Shown: positions 1 to 12,857, counted from the stretch's first letter. The stretch: 64,000 nucleotides of DNA from Anolis sagrei (GCF_037176765.1 NC_090021.1:53532953-53596952); one strand, 5' to 3'. Notes: generated by a model not told the origin, from the letters alone. Translations and numbers: made by a program.

Positions 1-582
1 ACTATACAGATTCTTACAATATATTTCCATTCAGGACCAATATGCCATACACAAAATAACCAAATACTTTAGAATATTATTGTACCCCAAAAGGTAATAT
101 CTTGACTTTCAAAAATCATAAAATTATAAACTAAAAGCAAGTATTACAAATTGCAATCACTGTATTTAATCTTACTGTTAATCTCTCCACAATTTCTATT
201 TGATTCTTTATGGTGTGTGCAACTACAATGTAAGGATGGATGATTCTGACTAATTATATTTACTAAAACTTGTTCAGATAAGCTATTTTCATGTATAAAT
301 TTTCTACTTTAAGAATATAAAATGCATTATATGTCTCTTGGTTTAGTGTTATATTATACTCTTTGATATATTAAAATAAATTTATTCAGAATATAATTAC
401 ATTTTTTCTTGTTTGTTTCAAATAGTGCTATAAAGTCCTGAACTTGTAAAAAATACCCAAAATATAAGGAATATCTTTCTTTTCTTTTTTTTGCTGGTTT
501 GATAGCAGACCAAAAAGAAAAAAGAAAAACATCGGAAAACATCAAATTCACCAAGAAAAGGGGGGGGGGGGGGGAGTGAAGG

Positions 583-868
583 AGAGAATGACTTCTCTCC
601 ATTACCGTATTTACTTCAATAAGGAGAACAAAGCATGTCTGTCAGTTGTAAAGGAGATTTAAAAACTGGCAGAAAAGGGAGTCAACGGAATAACCCAGTC
701 AGTTTGGCCCGACCCTGAATAACCCATCCGTGCTGGATTTCTCCTCATGCCATCCCGAGAATGACTTATCTCCATTAGCGTATTTACTCAAATCTAATGC
801 TCACCTTTTTTTACTAAATAACCTTCCCAAAATTTGGATGCAGATTAGATTCCTGTAATACGGTAATC
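583..868. repeat. Direct repeat and short inverted-repeat relic
   Basis: About 33 bp at 583-615 is repeated at 757-789 with a few mismatches, enclosing about 141 bp of other sequence. The second copy overlaps a short inverted pair: TTTACTCAAATCTAATG near 783 against the complement of GATTAGATTCCTGTAATACG near 846. This resembles an old MITE. No family is assigned. Confidence 0.35.
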
Positions 869-919
869 TTAGTGCTGTGCCAAAACAAAAGGGGAAGCTA
901 CTTTAAGGGACGTGATCTC

Positions 920-1082
920 TAATTTGCAATGGCTCCATGTTTGCAATGTTGGGATGTGTAGTTTGGTGAGGCATCAGCATTCTTTGGCAGCCCCCATGAT
1001 CCCAAAATACAGCCCTCATGACCCCATGGCATTGAGCCAGGGCAATTAAAGTGGATTCATTCTACAGCATTGTTGCACCCCA
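920..1082. mobile_element. Degenerate MITE of the GGATTCATTCT family
   Basis: It contains GTGTAGTTTGGTGAGGC and, at its far end, AAAGTGGATTCATTCTACAG. These are the same landmarks as the clearer palindromic MITE at about 12241-12752. Old and incomplete. Confidence 0.4.
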
Positions 1083-1339
1083 AGATTTTCTTTTCATTTG
1101 CTGCAAGCTTTGGTGTTCTAACACTTTTGTTTTTTTAAAAAGAATTGCCATCAATGTATCAACCTCATAATAAATGAATTTCAATTTCCATTCCTATCTG
1201 TCATATATTCGCATCCACTACAGGAGAAGTCCTTTAAGTGGTACATGTAGTTATAATATGTAGTTTTAAAGTCTCTTCCCCTCCCCCTTTTATTGGGGTT
1301 TGCAAAGTAATCTTAACATTTCATTTTTATATATACATT

Positions 1340-1550
1340 TTAACCTTTTCATTAGTTCGTTACTACATTTGTATAATATAGCATTATTACTGTATAGTGT
1401 CTTTTAAATGTTTTTAATGTTGCTGTTTTATGAATTTTAATGTTTCATTTTTTAACTATGTTGATCAAGCTTGTCCCCATGTAAGTTGGCCCAAGTCCTT
1501 TCGGGGAAATGGAGATGGCATACAAAAATAAAATTATTATTATTATTATT
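1340..1550 (+). mobile_element. LINE 3' tail (CR1/L2 group)
   Basis: A long T-rich 3' UTR leads into a short GC-rich block (CCTTTCGGGGAAATGGAGAT) and then AAATAAAATTATTATT. This is the standard end of L2-type LINEs seen many times in the window, and the (ATT)n tail places it on the plus strand. Confidence 0.65.
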
Positions 1551-3477
1551 AGTTTATATGCCACTTTGTAATGATTACTGTACTTCTGTAGCATCCCCAA
1601 AACATAAACATTCATTCACTATCTATAAAAGCATATTGTCTTACCCATCCTTTGTCCTTTCTCTCCCTACTTGTTTTAAAGTGAGGATTTTCCCCTTATG
1701 CTTGATACACATGAAATTAGTCTCACACTAACAAAACAGATAAAGCAAGAACAGGAAAAACATATAGCATTATTGCACACCCTCAGGAAAACAAATGTAC
1801 TTCTCTTGAAGGCAATGCAATGAGAAATCACTAATGCAGATATGAATAGTTGTATTGGAACCAAGCTAACTTTTTAAGGAAGTGAATTAAGGATAACAGC
1901 AAAAACACAAACTGGTGCTGTAACAGTGCAAGAGATGAAGTTGAATCATGAGGGAGAGGCTGGCTTCAAACCAGAAGAATGCAGAATCAGAGGAGTGCTG
2001 GCAGTTCAAAGAAATTAGAGCACATAAGATTGGGCAAAAGAGGCGATAATGGAGAATAACACTTTAAAGGATGCCAAAAAAGAGAAGATGAGCCATTACA
2101 GGAAACGCTGTGGGAGACATTAGTACAGATAACACAAAATTGGGATTACAATAAAAATGGAAGGGGAATCTGGGAGGGATGAATAATGTAAAGAGCAGCA
2201 GTAATTTTTAAGAAAACAAAGAATACTTGTGATCTTAACTTAGTTGAAATCATCACTCATTCAGAACTGGGACAGTGGAATGGAAAATGGCCAGCTAGCA
2301 GATGAAATATTCAGATATGACTTATTAAACAGCTCTCATCTGGAGATATTATTTTAAATGCTGTAAAATAAGCAGAATTCTCCACTATACTGTATTACAT
2401 ACAATATGAAAAACCTAGCATCAGGCATGATTAGGCTCAAACTGAATTTATAAAAGGAAAAACATATAAACTACACTTTGGCCTCATATGTAAGCCAAAG
2501 GCAGGCTTTGGCACTAAAATTACAGATTGTCATATGGCCTGTGGGTAAATTCATGGTCATGCCGTAGACACGGGAAAGCACCAAACCCACCTCAGGGCCC
2601 ATCCACCCTTGGATGCCACCACCATTCCTCCAGTCATACATTCAAAAAGTCCAGAACCAATGGCATAGGAGAGAGAGTACAAGAGATTAGTGCTTCTGCC
2701 TGATTCACAGGGTTCTTGTAAAACAAGGAAAATGTCAAATATCATACTTCTTTAAAAAAAAAAAAGGGGGGGGGGAGGATATAAAAAGATAAATACAAAT
2801 AGCTAATTCTAACATGACACACGTGGGGTGTTTTATGCCCCTCTTTCCCACTGTAGTTCTTTTCAATACCAAAAAAGAAGGAATAGGTTTTTAGGAATTG
2901 AGAGGTACAAAAGAGAGAGGATTGTCCCTTCCTACTACGTACTCAAATAAGCTGCACCCATGAATGAAATAACAAGTTATGTAGCTCCACATTCACAAAT
3001 ATTTTTTTCAAATCATACATGCAGAAAAGTTTTCACTAATGTGCCATAATATTGATGGAGAAATCAATTCCACTGCAAAAACGTCTGCCACCTGTGAAAT
3101 AGCACAGATCATTAATCCTTTGGCATTATAGAATCCTAACACAGCAGAAAAATGCTTTCATGTAAGGCTATATGTATATAAAATATATGCAATCTAATTT
3201 TAGGTCTTTGTTCTGAGACATATAGATGTCTCCTTCTGGCCAAACATCAGATGCACATGAAATCTGCCTGTGATCTTGGAGATATACCACCACCTGTGAA
3301 CCAGCTGAAAGAGTACTTATAGTGGAGGGGGGATCCACCAGAAATAAGCACCCCTCCTCCTCATTTCCTGGTGAGGTTTTTTTTTTGTGTTTTTTTTTCT
3401 GCCTGCAGAGAACATGTGCATATTCTGCAGCTACTACTGACACAATCAGAGCTTTCATGCACATACAAATGCACTAA

Positions 3478-3560
3478 TATAATAATAATAAAACTTTATT
3501 TTTAATCTGCCCTCTCCCTCCAAGGGGACTCACCAACTGGAGTAGACAAAACCATAATCT
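3478..3560 (-). mobile_element. LINE 3' tail, antisense
   Basis: AATAATAATAAAACTTTATT is followed by a CCAAGGGGACTCACC block. This is the reverse complement of the L2-group tail. Confidence 0.55.
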
Positions 3561-3689
3561 GACGTTAGAGACATTTTATGTTGTATATTATGTACTTCTG
3601 AATTTAAAGCTGGTGTCAATTAAAGCAAAGATACAAACTGAAAAGCCCAATCCAAGAGAACACTGGACTAGGTGCAATGTTTTAATATG

Positions 3690-3876
3690 TTTTTAACAGT
3701 TTTTTTTTATCGTATTTATATGTTTTATTTGATTTTATAGTTTAATGTGTTAGGTGTGTGTTAGCTTTTAAATTTCAATGTGGCATTGAATAATTGCCAA
3801 AACTAGAAGCCACTCTGAGTCCCCTTCGGGGAGAGATAGAGCGGGGTAGAAATACAGTAAATAAATAAACAAAATA
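3690..3876 (+). mobile_element. LINE 3' tail (CR1/L2 group)
   Basis: T-rich UTR, then AAGCCACTCTGAGTCCCC, then an AAATAAATAAAC tail. Plus orientation; no coding part kept. Confidence 0.6.
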
Positions 3877-4184
3877 GATAAATTTACCCGTATTGTAAAA
3901 TATATTGATTCAATAAGTACATTCGATAAAGCATTAGAATATCTTAACACAGACACCTATTCAGCTAATTTACAGAATCAGGATGAAGCTTTCCCAAACT
4001 CTCATAGCCTCCTATAACAGTTTCTAATGTTAATGTCACTCATTAAAATCAATAACTCACAGAGTAACACAGAATAAACACTACAAAACAGAGCCCAGGG
4101 CATTCCTTTTTCCCATACAATCTTCCCTGCACACTAAGGTCATGTAGGAGGTATCTACTCTAGCTTACCAGAACCCAACTGGCA

Positions 4185-4560
4185 ACCTTCACCCAGAGGA
4201 CCTTTTCATCGGACGCCTCAAGATTGTGGAACGACCTGCTGGAAGATATCTGGCAGCTAGATCTGCTGTCAGAATTTAAGACCCAATTGAAGACCTATCT
4301 CCAGTATGCCTACCCAGTCAGTTGTAATCATGAATTTTAAACTCATGTATTGTGTTTTCATTTTTGTTCTGTGCATTTTAATATGCATTTTATAGAAATA
4401 CAGTTTAATATGTGTGTTCTATAGAAATATATTTTAATATATGTTTTGTAGAATGTTTACAATGGTTAAGTGTTTTAAACTATGTTGTAACCCACCTCAA
4501 GCCACAAGGGAAGGTGGGTAACAAATAAAATTATTATTATCACCATTATCATTATCATTG
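4185..4560 (+). mobile_element. L2-type LINE: end of reverse transcriptase ORF plus 3' UTR
   Basis: Around 4215-4320 the plus strand reads RLWNDLLEDIWQLDLLSEFK and onward, matching the conserved end of L2 proteins (RLWNSLP..., SFK..LKT). A T-rich UTR, a CCACCTCAAGCC block and an (ATT)n/(ATC)n tail follow. 5'-truncated, as is usual. Confidence 0.7.
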
Positions 4561-5388
4561 ACCTATTTGCTTTCCAACTGACACTGCATTGTGCATGTCT
4601 TGTGGCTATGGAACTGTGTTTTCCATGCTGTGTGAGAACTAACAGATCTGGACTAAACTGAACATTGCTAGAAGACACCTGCCACTATTTTGTACTTTTA
4701 TTCTGTATTTTGGCCGGTTTTTGAAATGTTAATTCACTTCGACACACTATTGCCCCTGGCCAAAAGGCAGTGTAACTAAGGGAGCCACAATGTAGTCATC
4801 AGTTGGGTTGGTGACCAGGTCCATATGAACCAGGAAGCAACTCTATAATGTTTTACAGCTTCTTTTTGGAGAGAGAAGTGATGAGTAAACAAGTGCAATC
4901 CAGAAAGCTTCAATGGTATATCACCCTGAGCTCCAAACAACTAGAGAACAAGAAAAAGATGTGATTCAGATACAAAGATAATTCTACAGTTTCCAATAAA
5001 CGAGGTAAATAAAGATTAATTCTAGAATTTCTTGATGTCTTGAGACAGTTTTAAAAACTTTATTCTTCCTTCCCAACCTCTGTCAGATAGGATCTAGTCT
5101 AGAGCAGCTACTGAAAGAGACTTTACTTTAAATCACCCTCTAAAGTGGTAAAAGTAACAAGAACAGATCTTCTTGAATACTGATTGGAAAAATGGCATGG
5201 AATGGCAGCAAGCCCATCATCACAAAACATGATATTTTTAGGAATAGAAATGATGTCAAGGTACACAGAGGCCTTGGACTCTGACCCTAAAAATGTGTAA
5301 TTCCATTCTGGAAGTTAACACTCACTTAACTGCATGGTGCTTTTTCCTCTGGTCAGTTACTATAATAGCAACCCTCCATTCTCAACAA

Positions 5389-5850
5389 AAGATGGTATCC
5401 TATAGTATAATGCAGGGGTCCTCAAACTAAGGCCCAGGGGCTGAATACGGCCCACCAAGGTCATTTACCCGACCCTCGCTCAGGGTCAACCTAAGTCTGA
5501 AACGACTTGAAAGCACACAACAACAACAACAACAACAGCAAAATACTAAAGTTTATATTTGTTAAAATTGTTCTTCATTTTAATTATTGTATTGTTTTAA
5601 AGTGTTTTTTGCACTACAAATAAGATATGTGCAGTGTGCATAGGAATTCATTCATGTTTTTTCACATTATAATCCGGCCCTCCAACAGTTTGAGGGAATG
5701 TGACCTGGCCCTCTGTTTTAAAGGTTTGAGGACCCCTGGTATAATGGATGAAATGCAATTTTAGTACATTATATATAACAAAAGTAAGATGGTATCCTAC
5801 AGTATAAGGGATGAAACACAATTTTAGTACATTATATAAGTACACTAACT
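5389..5850. repeat. Tandem 60-70 bp duplication split by a hAT element
   Basis: The unit beginning GATGGTATCCTA and ending TTTTAGTACATTATATA occurs once as 5389-5412 plus 5747-5775, interrupted by the hAT element, and again at about 5786-5839 uninterrupted. Confidence 0.6.
5413..5738. mobile_element. Non-autonomous hAT (TIR CAGGGGTCCTCAAACT) with perfect TSD
   Basis: The ends are CAGGGGTCCTCAAACT and its complement AGGTTTGAGGACCCCTG. The flanks GTATAATG at 5405-5412 and 5739-5746 are identical, giving an 8-bp hAT target duplication. An internal (CAA)n run lies near 5520-5537. There is no transposase ORF, so it depends on an autonomous relative. A second copy of the family is at 12251-12598. 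Confidence 0.85.
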
Positions 5851-6815
5851 CAAGGGGAAGCTAATCTCTGAGTGGTTAATTAGTCTTCTTGTCGAATGCT
5901 GGAACCCAATTAATGGGCACCCATTACCAAATAAGTATTTCACAAGCACATGAAATAGCTCTAAAAGAAAAAAAATGGAACATTAATCTGGAACACAAAT
6001 ACTAGGATTTGTGCTCAACAAAAATTAAGCATGATGTCCAAGTATGGAAATGAACAACAAAATGCTTATGTAAGCTGCCAAACTGGCAAAAAAGAAACTA
6101 TTATCTGTCAAAAGTGTTATGGGCCAAGAAAAAAGGAAATAATAGTTTTTCTTACAAGCCAGTATCACTGAAAACACTTGTACAATCTCTAATGAAAAAA
6201 ATTAGAGAATTAAATTCCAGATACAAGAAGGCTACACATAATAGAAACCATTCAGAAAACACAAAATAACATAAGATTAAGTCATATTATCAATCTATCA
6301 TTTCAGTTTTATTTCCTTTGTTCCCTCATATTTTTAAAAGCTGGATAAGATGATGTATTTTTATCATGAAAGAAACTACTATGCTGATTTACCTGAGATC
6401 ATGTCTTGGGATTCATCTCAAGGCCTACTACAAGTGCTCAAGCTCAATGCAAAAGTCCTATCTTGGTAAGCAAAATTCTTATAACACCTTCCCTGCAACA
6501 ACTAGAACAATTTAAGTCTTAGCAGAAAGAACCCCTAAGCCTTCTTGTGTCAGTATGTAAGATTATGACTTTTTATTTCTCAATTCTCCAGACACCCATC
6601 CAATGGAGAGAAACACACTTTTTCTTCATATTCTCGAGCTTGCTGCAGATGAATTTCAGCAGCAGATCCCCCACTGCAGAAGTTATTCCTCAACAGCCAG
6701 AGTACAATGATACTTCATTTTGCCCACCTCTTGTGTGCTTATCAATGGTGAAGAGAAAGAAGCATGGGGCTATTTATATACAAACAACACTAAAAGCCAA
6801 TTAACATTACCATAC

Positions 6816-7106
6816 CTTTTGATAAACTACAGAGCACACCAGGTCTTTGACAGCAGAAAGGGAGAGCTCTTGAGCATCAATGGTAACCGTCTCACGGGTG
6901 AGACCAATCTGCAGCAAGAAGGACATTCCATGTACAGAGCCCCTGGAGTTGGTGAGACTTTGTGTACTGAAGCTGCCATTGGACAACCTTCCTGAGAGTC
7001 CAGATTGTGGACTTGAAGATAAAGAAGGGGCTGGTGGAGCAGCTGCATGAGACACAGATGGTGAAAACTTCGGTAAAGATGGAGGAGATGATTCGTTTGA
7101 TGACAT
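6816..7106 (-). CDS. PRKD3: Serine/threonine-protein kinase D3, first coding exon (97 residues)
   Basis: The minus-strand reading begins MSSNESSPPS and ends in QELSLSAVKDLVCSVVYQK. It contains GLSGRLSNGSFSTQSLTNSR and SFLLQIGLTRETVTIDAQEL, which match the remembered human PRKD3 N-terminus closely. The second half is the ubiquitin-like dimerisation region of the PKD family. Ser/Pro-rich residues 1-40 are variable, as expected. The exon ends at AAAAG|GTATGG (donor at 6815-6814). The upstream acceptor TACATTGCAG|GATC puts the exon start at 7162, so 7107-7162 is 5' UTR. PKD3 is a diacylglycerol- and PKC-activated kinase acting at the Golgi, plasma membrane and nucleus. The C1, PH and kinase exons lie beyond the left edge. 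It is head-to-head with QPCT, as in human. Confidence 0.93.
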
Positions 7107-7162
7107 CTGACTTGATTTAAATCTGTCAAGGCCTGTCCAATAGTCAAGAAAATCCCTTGATC

Positions 7163-10100
7163 CTGCAATGTAGCAGGAACAATTTCACACTTCTCTTTTT
7201 ATTGTTTATGGAAATCTTTCATCTAAGTTATCTTTGCTTTCCTTTTCATTCTGTGCATATTGATGTTTGAGATTATTTTGGCTAGAAGTTATTTGAATGG
7301 AAGGTCTTCTTTGCAGTTTCACGTCAGCTGATCAAAAATGATTTGCCTTTAGCACCACATCCAGATGTTGGGAGAGGCTTACATCATTATGAAATTGTTC
7401 TCTTCAGAAACAGACATAGACATTGTTATTTCACACAGGCTCTTCATTTCACTACTCTTGAGACAACCTTAGAATACATTCAGGGGAGGAAACCTATCAA
7501 ATGTCACACTTAAAGAAGTACTGCATAAAAGTCAACAGCATGGACACAGTTACAAGTTATGCCAGTTTCAAAAAAGTATGGATAAATATCTGGTTCATAA
7601 GTCCTGTTTTGGATGAATTTACTTTGTTTGCAGATGTTCCTGTTCCATTTAATGCAGATGAAAAAATACGGTTTCCTTCAACAATCTCTGTGCTTTCATA
7701 TTTGGAAGATGTTCATCTTACAAAAGGAAGGAACAAAACGTCTATGCATACAAGTACAGTAAACAGAAGCGCTGGATTCACAGTGGTAATCCTCTGCATT
7801 TTGAACTGTTATGTTTTTCCTAGTGGAAGGAAAAAAAAACACATTATTTTCACATACTGTACCAGGAATGTTATATAACACTACAGTCTCATTTAAAGCT
7901 AAATTGATACCAGATTCACAATATTTATATCAAAATCTATTTCTCTTTTCATTTTTAGATATAAGGTATTTCACTTTCATTTTGAATTATTGAGGGAGAA
8001 ATTATAGCCAGGAGTACTTGCTTGGTATGTCTAAAGCTCCTGGTTCAATCTCTAGGTTCACTTGAAAGGAAGCAACCTACTGTACAGTTCTGCATCATTA
8101 TGAAGAAAATGTTTCCATGTGTTTCTCCTTAAGACAACTTATCACTTTTCAATTATTTCAATATTTTGTTTTATGAAGTTTTGGCTAACTTATTGTACCA
8201 CAAATTTGACCATTGTCTAAAATAGGCATTTTATATTGGTTTTTAAGCATCAGTTTTATACTAATGTATGCAATGCTTTTGATACGAAATAAATAAATAA
8301 ATAACCATGCAAACATATCAAATGAGCTTTCATTAGCAGAATTATGAGCTGAAATTCAAAAATGATTGCCTTATAGTTTATAAAACTCTTCAGACCTACT
8401 TGGACTACAGCTTATGACAAAGGAAGATGAAGAGTTATAGTACACATGGGTGAGGGGAGTTAAAGTCCAGCAAGTTTCATGGCCTTGTGTCAAGGAATAG
8501 AACACAATAAAATTTAAAGACTGCACAGTGAGCTTTGTCTTCTGAAAAGTGACATTTTATAACGGAATTTGAGAAAAATACACATTATTCAACATCTAAC
8601 TATAGAAGCTGCATAAACACAAACTATGAGATTGAACTTTCATCACTTGCTCAACAGAATGTATTTCTACTTGCACTAGGGAAGAAACAAATAATTCCTT
8701 CAAATGGTTACTGTTTTTGACTTCTGAAATGCTGATCTTCAGCCTTGGAACAAATCTTAAGCAAACCCTACTTAAATCAGAGAAATTTACATCTTAATAA
8801 TGTCCCTATAGTTGTGCAATAGGGTAACTGAACATCCTTTTTACAGAGCTGTACATATCTGCTCTATAAGAAAGGAATTTATTTAAAATTACATTCAGTT
8901 ACTACAGATAAAACAGAACCTTATAATCTATGACACGAAAACAAACATTAGAAGGTAAAAAATAAAGCAAGTTCTAATAACTGATGTAATGTTACCATTT
9001 AGTTACCATAGGTAGTCTCCAAATTTAATCATGGAGAAATACTGAAATCAAGACATGAAAGTCCTAAGTCCCACTGATTTTAATTCGTCTTTTATAAGTC
9101 TGGACAGAGCAAAGTAATAAAACAAGATTCTCTTCACTGGACTGAGCTTAAATAACAAAGTTACAAAACTTAAAACAATGCCAAAGATCAGACATATAGA
9201 TTTTCTGAAACTTTCACCTCATCAATATATAGCCCAGCTTTGCTCCAATGTGTGTATGACTTTCAGGTCACTCAATGATTTTCATGGATCAGTGAAATTC
9301 AAGCCTGGATCTTCAAAGTCCCTGTACATTATAACAGTACATCACACCAGCATGTGACTTGTCAGGGCTCCTAAAATGTATTTCATAGCAAAAAAAAATA
9401 AATAATCTAAATAGAGTAACTCTTAAAGGAAATTATTTTTCTAAGTTTCTGTTCAAACTCCTGTAAATCCAAAGCAAGGGGGAAATAATAATTCCCTTTA
9501 CAGTTTCACCTTCCCTGCAACAGATGAACACAATGCTACAACAAAGAACTGAAACATGACAGACTCTACACAGAAACCTTACATCAGAAACAAATAGGAT
9601 ATAAAAGGAAAAAGGCACATGGTCGTAACAAAAAGAAAGAAACAGAATTGGGGGAGAGGCATTCTGAGCTGAATAAAGTGTACAGAGCAGACAAATAAGA
9701 ATCTGCAAGAATCTAAGTGATAAAGGATTAGATCATTGATGATTCTATAGTAAATGTAGAGAAAGTGGGATATAGCTCATCATAAATTTTGTTATGAAGG
9801 CACTGCTGAAATTTAGCTATAATCACCACTTCTCATATAAAAGGCTATCACAGAAGATACATAAATAGACAGAGATATATATCTAGAACACAATGCATCA
9901 TTTAAAGTAACTATTCCAGAATGATGATTTTGATTATTTTAGTTTGAGGTTTTTTCCAGAAAGGAAATACAAATCTAAGACTCAAAAATAGTATAAAATT
10001 AATCTAGAAGAGATAAGACAATCTGGCCAAGAGAAATTGTTAGAAACCAGGTCAAGAATTCTCACTACAAAGTTCGGATGCCTCTTTCCAAGATTAACTC

Positions 10101-10859
10101 TTTCTTACCTATTGAGAATTTCAGCACTGCACTGAACCTTATTTCCAAACTCTTCATATATGGAATGTGAAAAGAATTACACTGATCAGATCAGATATTC
10201 AACTTAGAAATAGTTCTCTTCCACTTTCCAATAGCACCCAGACCTGACTCATTCAAGACTACAGGCAATTCAACTCCCAGGTTTTGAAACCATTTCTAGT
10301 AACTCCTCCTTCAAATGAAATCAGGCACTGACAGATAAACAGCTACATTGGAATGAATCTATTTCAAAGTCAGAAGCCATCAAAGGCTTACATAATCAGC
10401 ATTGTTCAAATCCTTATCTATTTCACTACCTCATCAGGGAAGTTTCATCCACAGCTTCTCCTGTTTTGTCTGTGCTGCTTTCAAGAAGCAGAAGCAGATT
10501 TCTATGCTTTCACTTTCCATATTCATGTTCTGGTGAACCAAATGGACCCCAATATTACTTCCAACTTTGGGTCATCAAGGATAAACAACTCTTCCCCCTT
10601 TAGTTGTATTGCATCCCTTTCAAAGATGCAAGGTGAGAAAGAGTGTTGGTGGTTGTCTGGATGCTGCCAAAGCAGTCAACTCTCTGTCACCTTCTGTGAA
10701 GTATGTGGAAGAAAGATACTTCTTTTATCACTGTGAGAACAAAGTACTCTCAACAAGAAAAGGTGTAAAAGGATGTCCTTGGACACAAACAGGCAAAATC
10801 TAGAAGAGCAGGAAATGAGCAAGACTAGCCCTTAGTTTGTCCAAATGTTTGGTTTATCT
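7163..10859 (-). other. PRKD3: PRKD3 5' intron, mostly unique sequence
   Basis: This lies between the acceptor of the first coding exon and the CpG-rich promoter. I see AT-rich unique sequence, a short AAATAAATAAATAA run near 8288, and no convincing gene, RNA gene or well-preserved repeat. Open frames at 7501-7878 and 10353-10736 have no recognisable family and no splice or start context. Confidence 0.5.
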
Positions 10860-11436
10860 CAGCAGTTCCCAACCTGTGGTCCATGGACCACCAGTGGTCC
10901 TCAAGAACTAAAATATGGTCCGCGGCCTCGCCGTTAATACATTGTTGCAACAAGAGCCACTGATCTCGCAAAACCCTTAGAGTGCTGAGGCAATAGGGAT
11001 GTCAGGAGGTGAGAAGCTCCATGAAAGGCGTGACAATAAGCCTACTGACTGCTGCTTCTCCTCCCTCTCTCCCTCCCTCCCCGAGCAGTGTCGTTCCATG
11101 TAGCACCTGGAAGCAGGGCCACCTTGGTTTTTTTGTTTTTAGGCCTGTTCCTGGAGTAATTTGGGGTGCTGATTCAGAAAATTGCATTCGATTGACCACA
11201 TCAGCTCTAGATTATTAAATACAGTTTTCTGTGGGTGAGCAGAAGGCAACTACTGGATGACATATGTTCTGTATCAGAAACTAGAGCTGATGTTGTCTAT
11301 CCAATGCAATTTTCTGAATCAGCACCCCAAATAACCAAATCCGAATCTAAAGTTGACCAAAACCTGATTCATAAACCTGTTGGAGAGTGGTCCCTAGTCT
11401 AGTGATCCCTGGTCAAAAAAAGGTTGGGAACCACTG
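10860..11436. mobile_element. hAT-like element (TIR CAGCAGTTCCCAACCTG)
   Basis: The left end CAGCAGTTCCCAACCTGTGG pairs with the right end AGGTTGGGAACCACTG. The flanks GTTTATCT (10852-10859) and GTTTACCT (11437-11444) agree at 7 of 8 bases, as expected for an aged 8-bp hAT duplication. No transposase frame is seen. Confidence 0.75.
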
Positions 11437-12240
11437 GTTTACCTAAAAGGTTCCCTTAATATTTAAAATTAAAGCTGTATCTAAACAATACACATCTGAC
11501 TGAGTTCTGCAGCAACTACAGCAAAAGAATTTGCTCAGGAAAGAGTTGTCAGTGAATAAGGACTTTGTGCAGTCCAACAGCATACAACTCTATCTCCAGG
11601 GCTGATGAAATCCTGTGGGACAAATAAGCACAAAATTGCAGCCTTGGCCTTATAAAACTACTGAACTGTGCTGAATTGCCATATTTTGTGAATGCCGAAG
11701 ATAAATGGTTTGCACACCAGAAGCTACTTGCAGTTTCTCAAGTCGCTTCTGGCATGAAAAAAAAAACAATCAAACATACATCAATTTGCAAGTAAAAGCT
11801 CAGAAATAAAAGCTTCAACAACTTCAACCTCTCGGCAAAGGATGGGGAGGATGAGGCAACTTGCAGTATTCTTCTACTCTCTCCACATTGCCCCTATCCC
11901 ATGTATGTTTCTCAGACTTTAGGTCCTTGGCCTTTAGGCCCCAGAAGCATGGCTGATGGTCAGGATTCTGGGAAGTGTAGCCCAACAACATATGTGACTC
12001 AAAGTCAGGAATTTCTGTGCCAGCCTCCCACAAAACCAAGCTTTCAGTATCACGACTAGTAACAGGTTGTGGGCGACAACTGAAAAACTTCCATTTTAAC
12101 TTATTTCTTTCATGTTGCATTCACAATCTATTATTTCTCTTTCTGTTGTACATTTAATACAGATTTGAGCCTAACAAACAACACTGCCTCAATAGCTAGC
12201 ATCACCATCACCTTTTCTACTTTGCAACTTTCTACTTCAA

Positions 12241-12752
12241 CACACTAGAGCAGGGGTCCTCAAGCTAAGGCCCAGGGGCCGGATACAGCCCTCCAAGGTC
12301 ATTTACCCGGCCCTTGCTCATAATCAACCTAAGTTTGAAACTACTCGAGAGCACACAACAACAATCCTACCTCATCAGCCAAAAGCAGGCCTACACTTCC
12401 CATTGAAATACTAATAAGTTTATATTTGTTAACATTGTTCTTCATTTACTTACTATATTGTTTTTAATTGTTTTATCTCTCTACAAATATATGTGCAGTG
12501 TGCATAGGAATTCATTCAAGGTTTTTTTCACATTATAATCCAGCCCAGTTTAGGGGACTGTGACCTGGCACTCTGTTTAAAACGTTTGAGGATCCCTGCA
12601 CTAGAGAATGAATCCACTTTTAAATCCTGCAGAATTCTGGGGTTTGTAGTTTAGTGAGGCTGTTAAAGGCTCCTCCCTAAACTAAAAACCCCAGAATTCT
12701 GCAAGAGGCAGCAAGCAGATTTAAAATGGATTCATTCTCTAGTGTGATGAGG
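12241..12752. mobile_element. Palindromic MITE split by a hAT insertion
   Basis: The right part holds inverted arms: AGAGAATGAATCCACTTTT near 12603 and TGGATTCATTCTCTAGTGTG near 12730, with AATTCTGGGGTTTGTAGTTT against its complement. The left terminus ACACACTAGAG (12240-12250) is separated from the rest by the hAT copy at 12251-12598. The MITE is therefore the older of the two. Confidence 0.65.
12251..12598. mobile_element. Non-autonomous hAT, second copy, inserted in a MITE
   Basis: The ends CAGGGGTCCTCAAGCTAAGG and GTTTGAGGATCCCTG match the family at 5413-5738. The 8-bp flanks CACTAGAG at 12243-12250 and 12599-12606 are identical, so insertion into the terminus of the host MITE is directly visible. 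Confidence 0.85.
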
Positions 12753-12764
12753 TCCTAGACTATT

Positions 12765-12857
12765 TTGTTGTTGAAGGCTTTCATGGCCAGAATCACTGGG
12801 TTGCTGTGTTTTCTGGGCTGTAGGGCTATGCTCCAGAAGCATTCTCTCCTGGCGTTA
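12765..12857 (-). mobile_element. Penelope-like element terminus, antisense
   Basis: It begins TTGTTGAAGGCTTTCATGGC, runs through GGGTTGCTGTGTTTTCTGGG and stops at ATTCTCTCCTGGCGTT, where a LINE tail takes over. It is the same terminal repeat as the better copies at 24172-24990 and 38946-39668. Its sense partner lies at 13736-14135. Confidence 0.65.

Larger units (their letters stand above)
1..6815 (-). other. PRKD3: PRKD3 intron after the first coding exon (runs off left edge)
   Basis: This stretch lies downstream, on the minus strand, of the first PRKD3 coding exon. I found no sequence resembling the next PRKD3 exon, which in human begins FPECGFFGMYDK. It is AT-rich and mostly unique, with the LINE tails and the hAT element listed separately, homopolymer G runs near 560-574 and 2766-2776, and no other gene that I can support. 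Positions 5851-6815 show nothing recognisable. Confidence 0.6.

Noticed and set aside
3168-3464. 98-codon minus-strand frame inside the PRKD3 intron
   Set aside because: Considered as the second PRKD3 exon, but it has none of the expected FPECGFFGMYDK sequence.
7501-7878. 125-codon plus-strand frame
   Set aside because: No recognisable domain, AT-rich intronic context, and overlapping frames of similar quality on the other strand.
10353-10736. 127-codon plus-strand frame
   Set aside because: No family resemblance, intronic position, no promoter or splice support.
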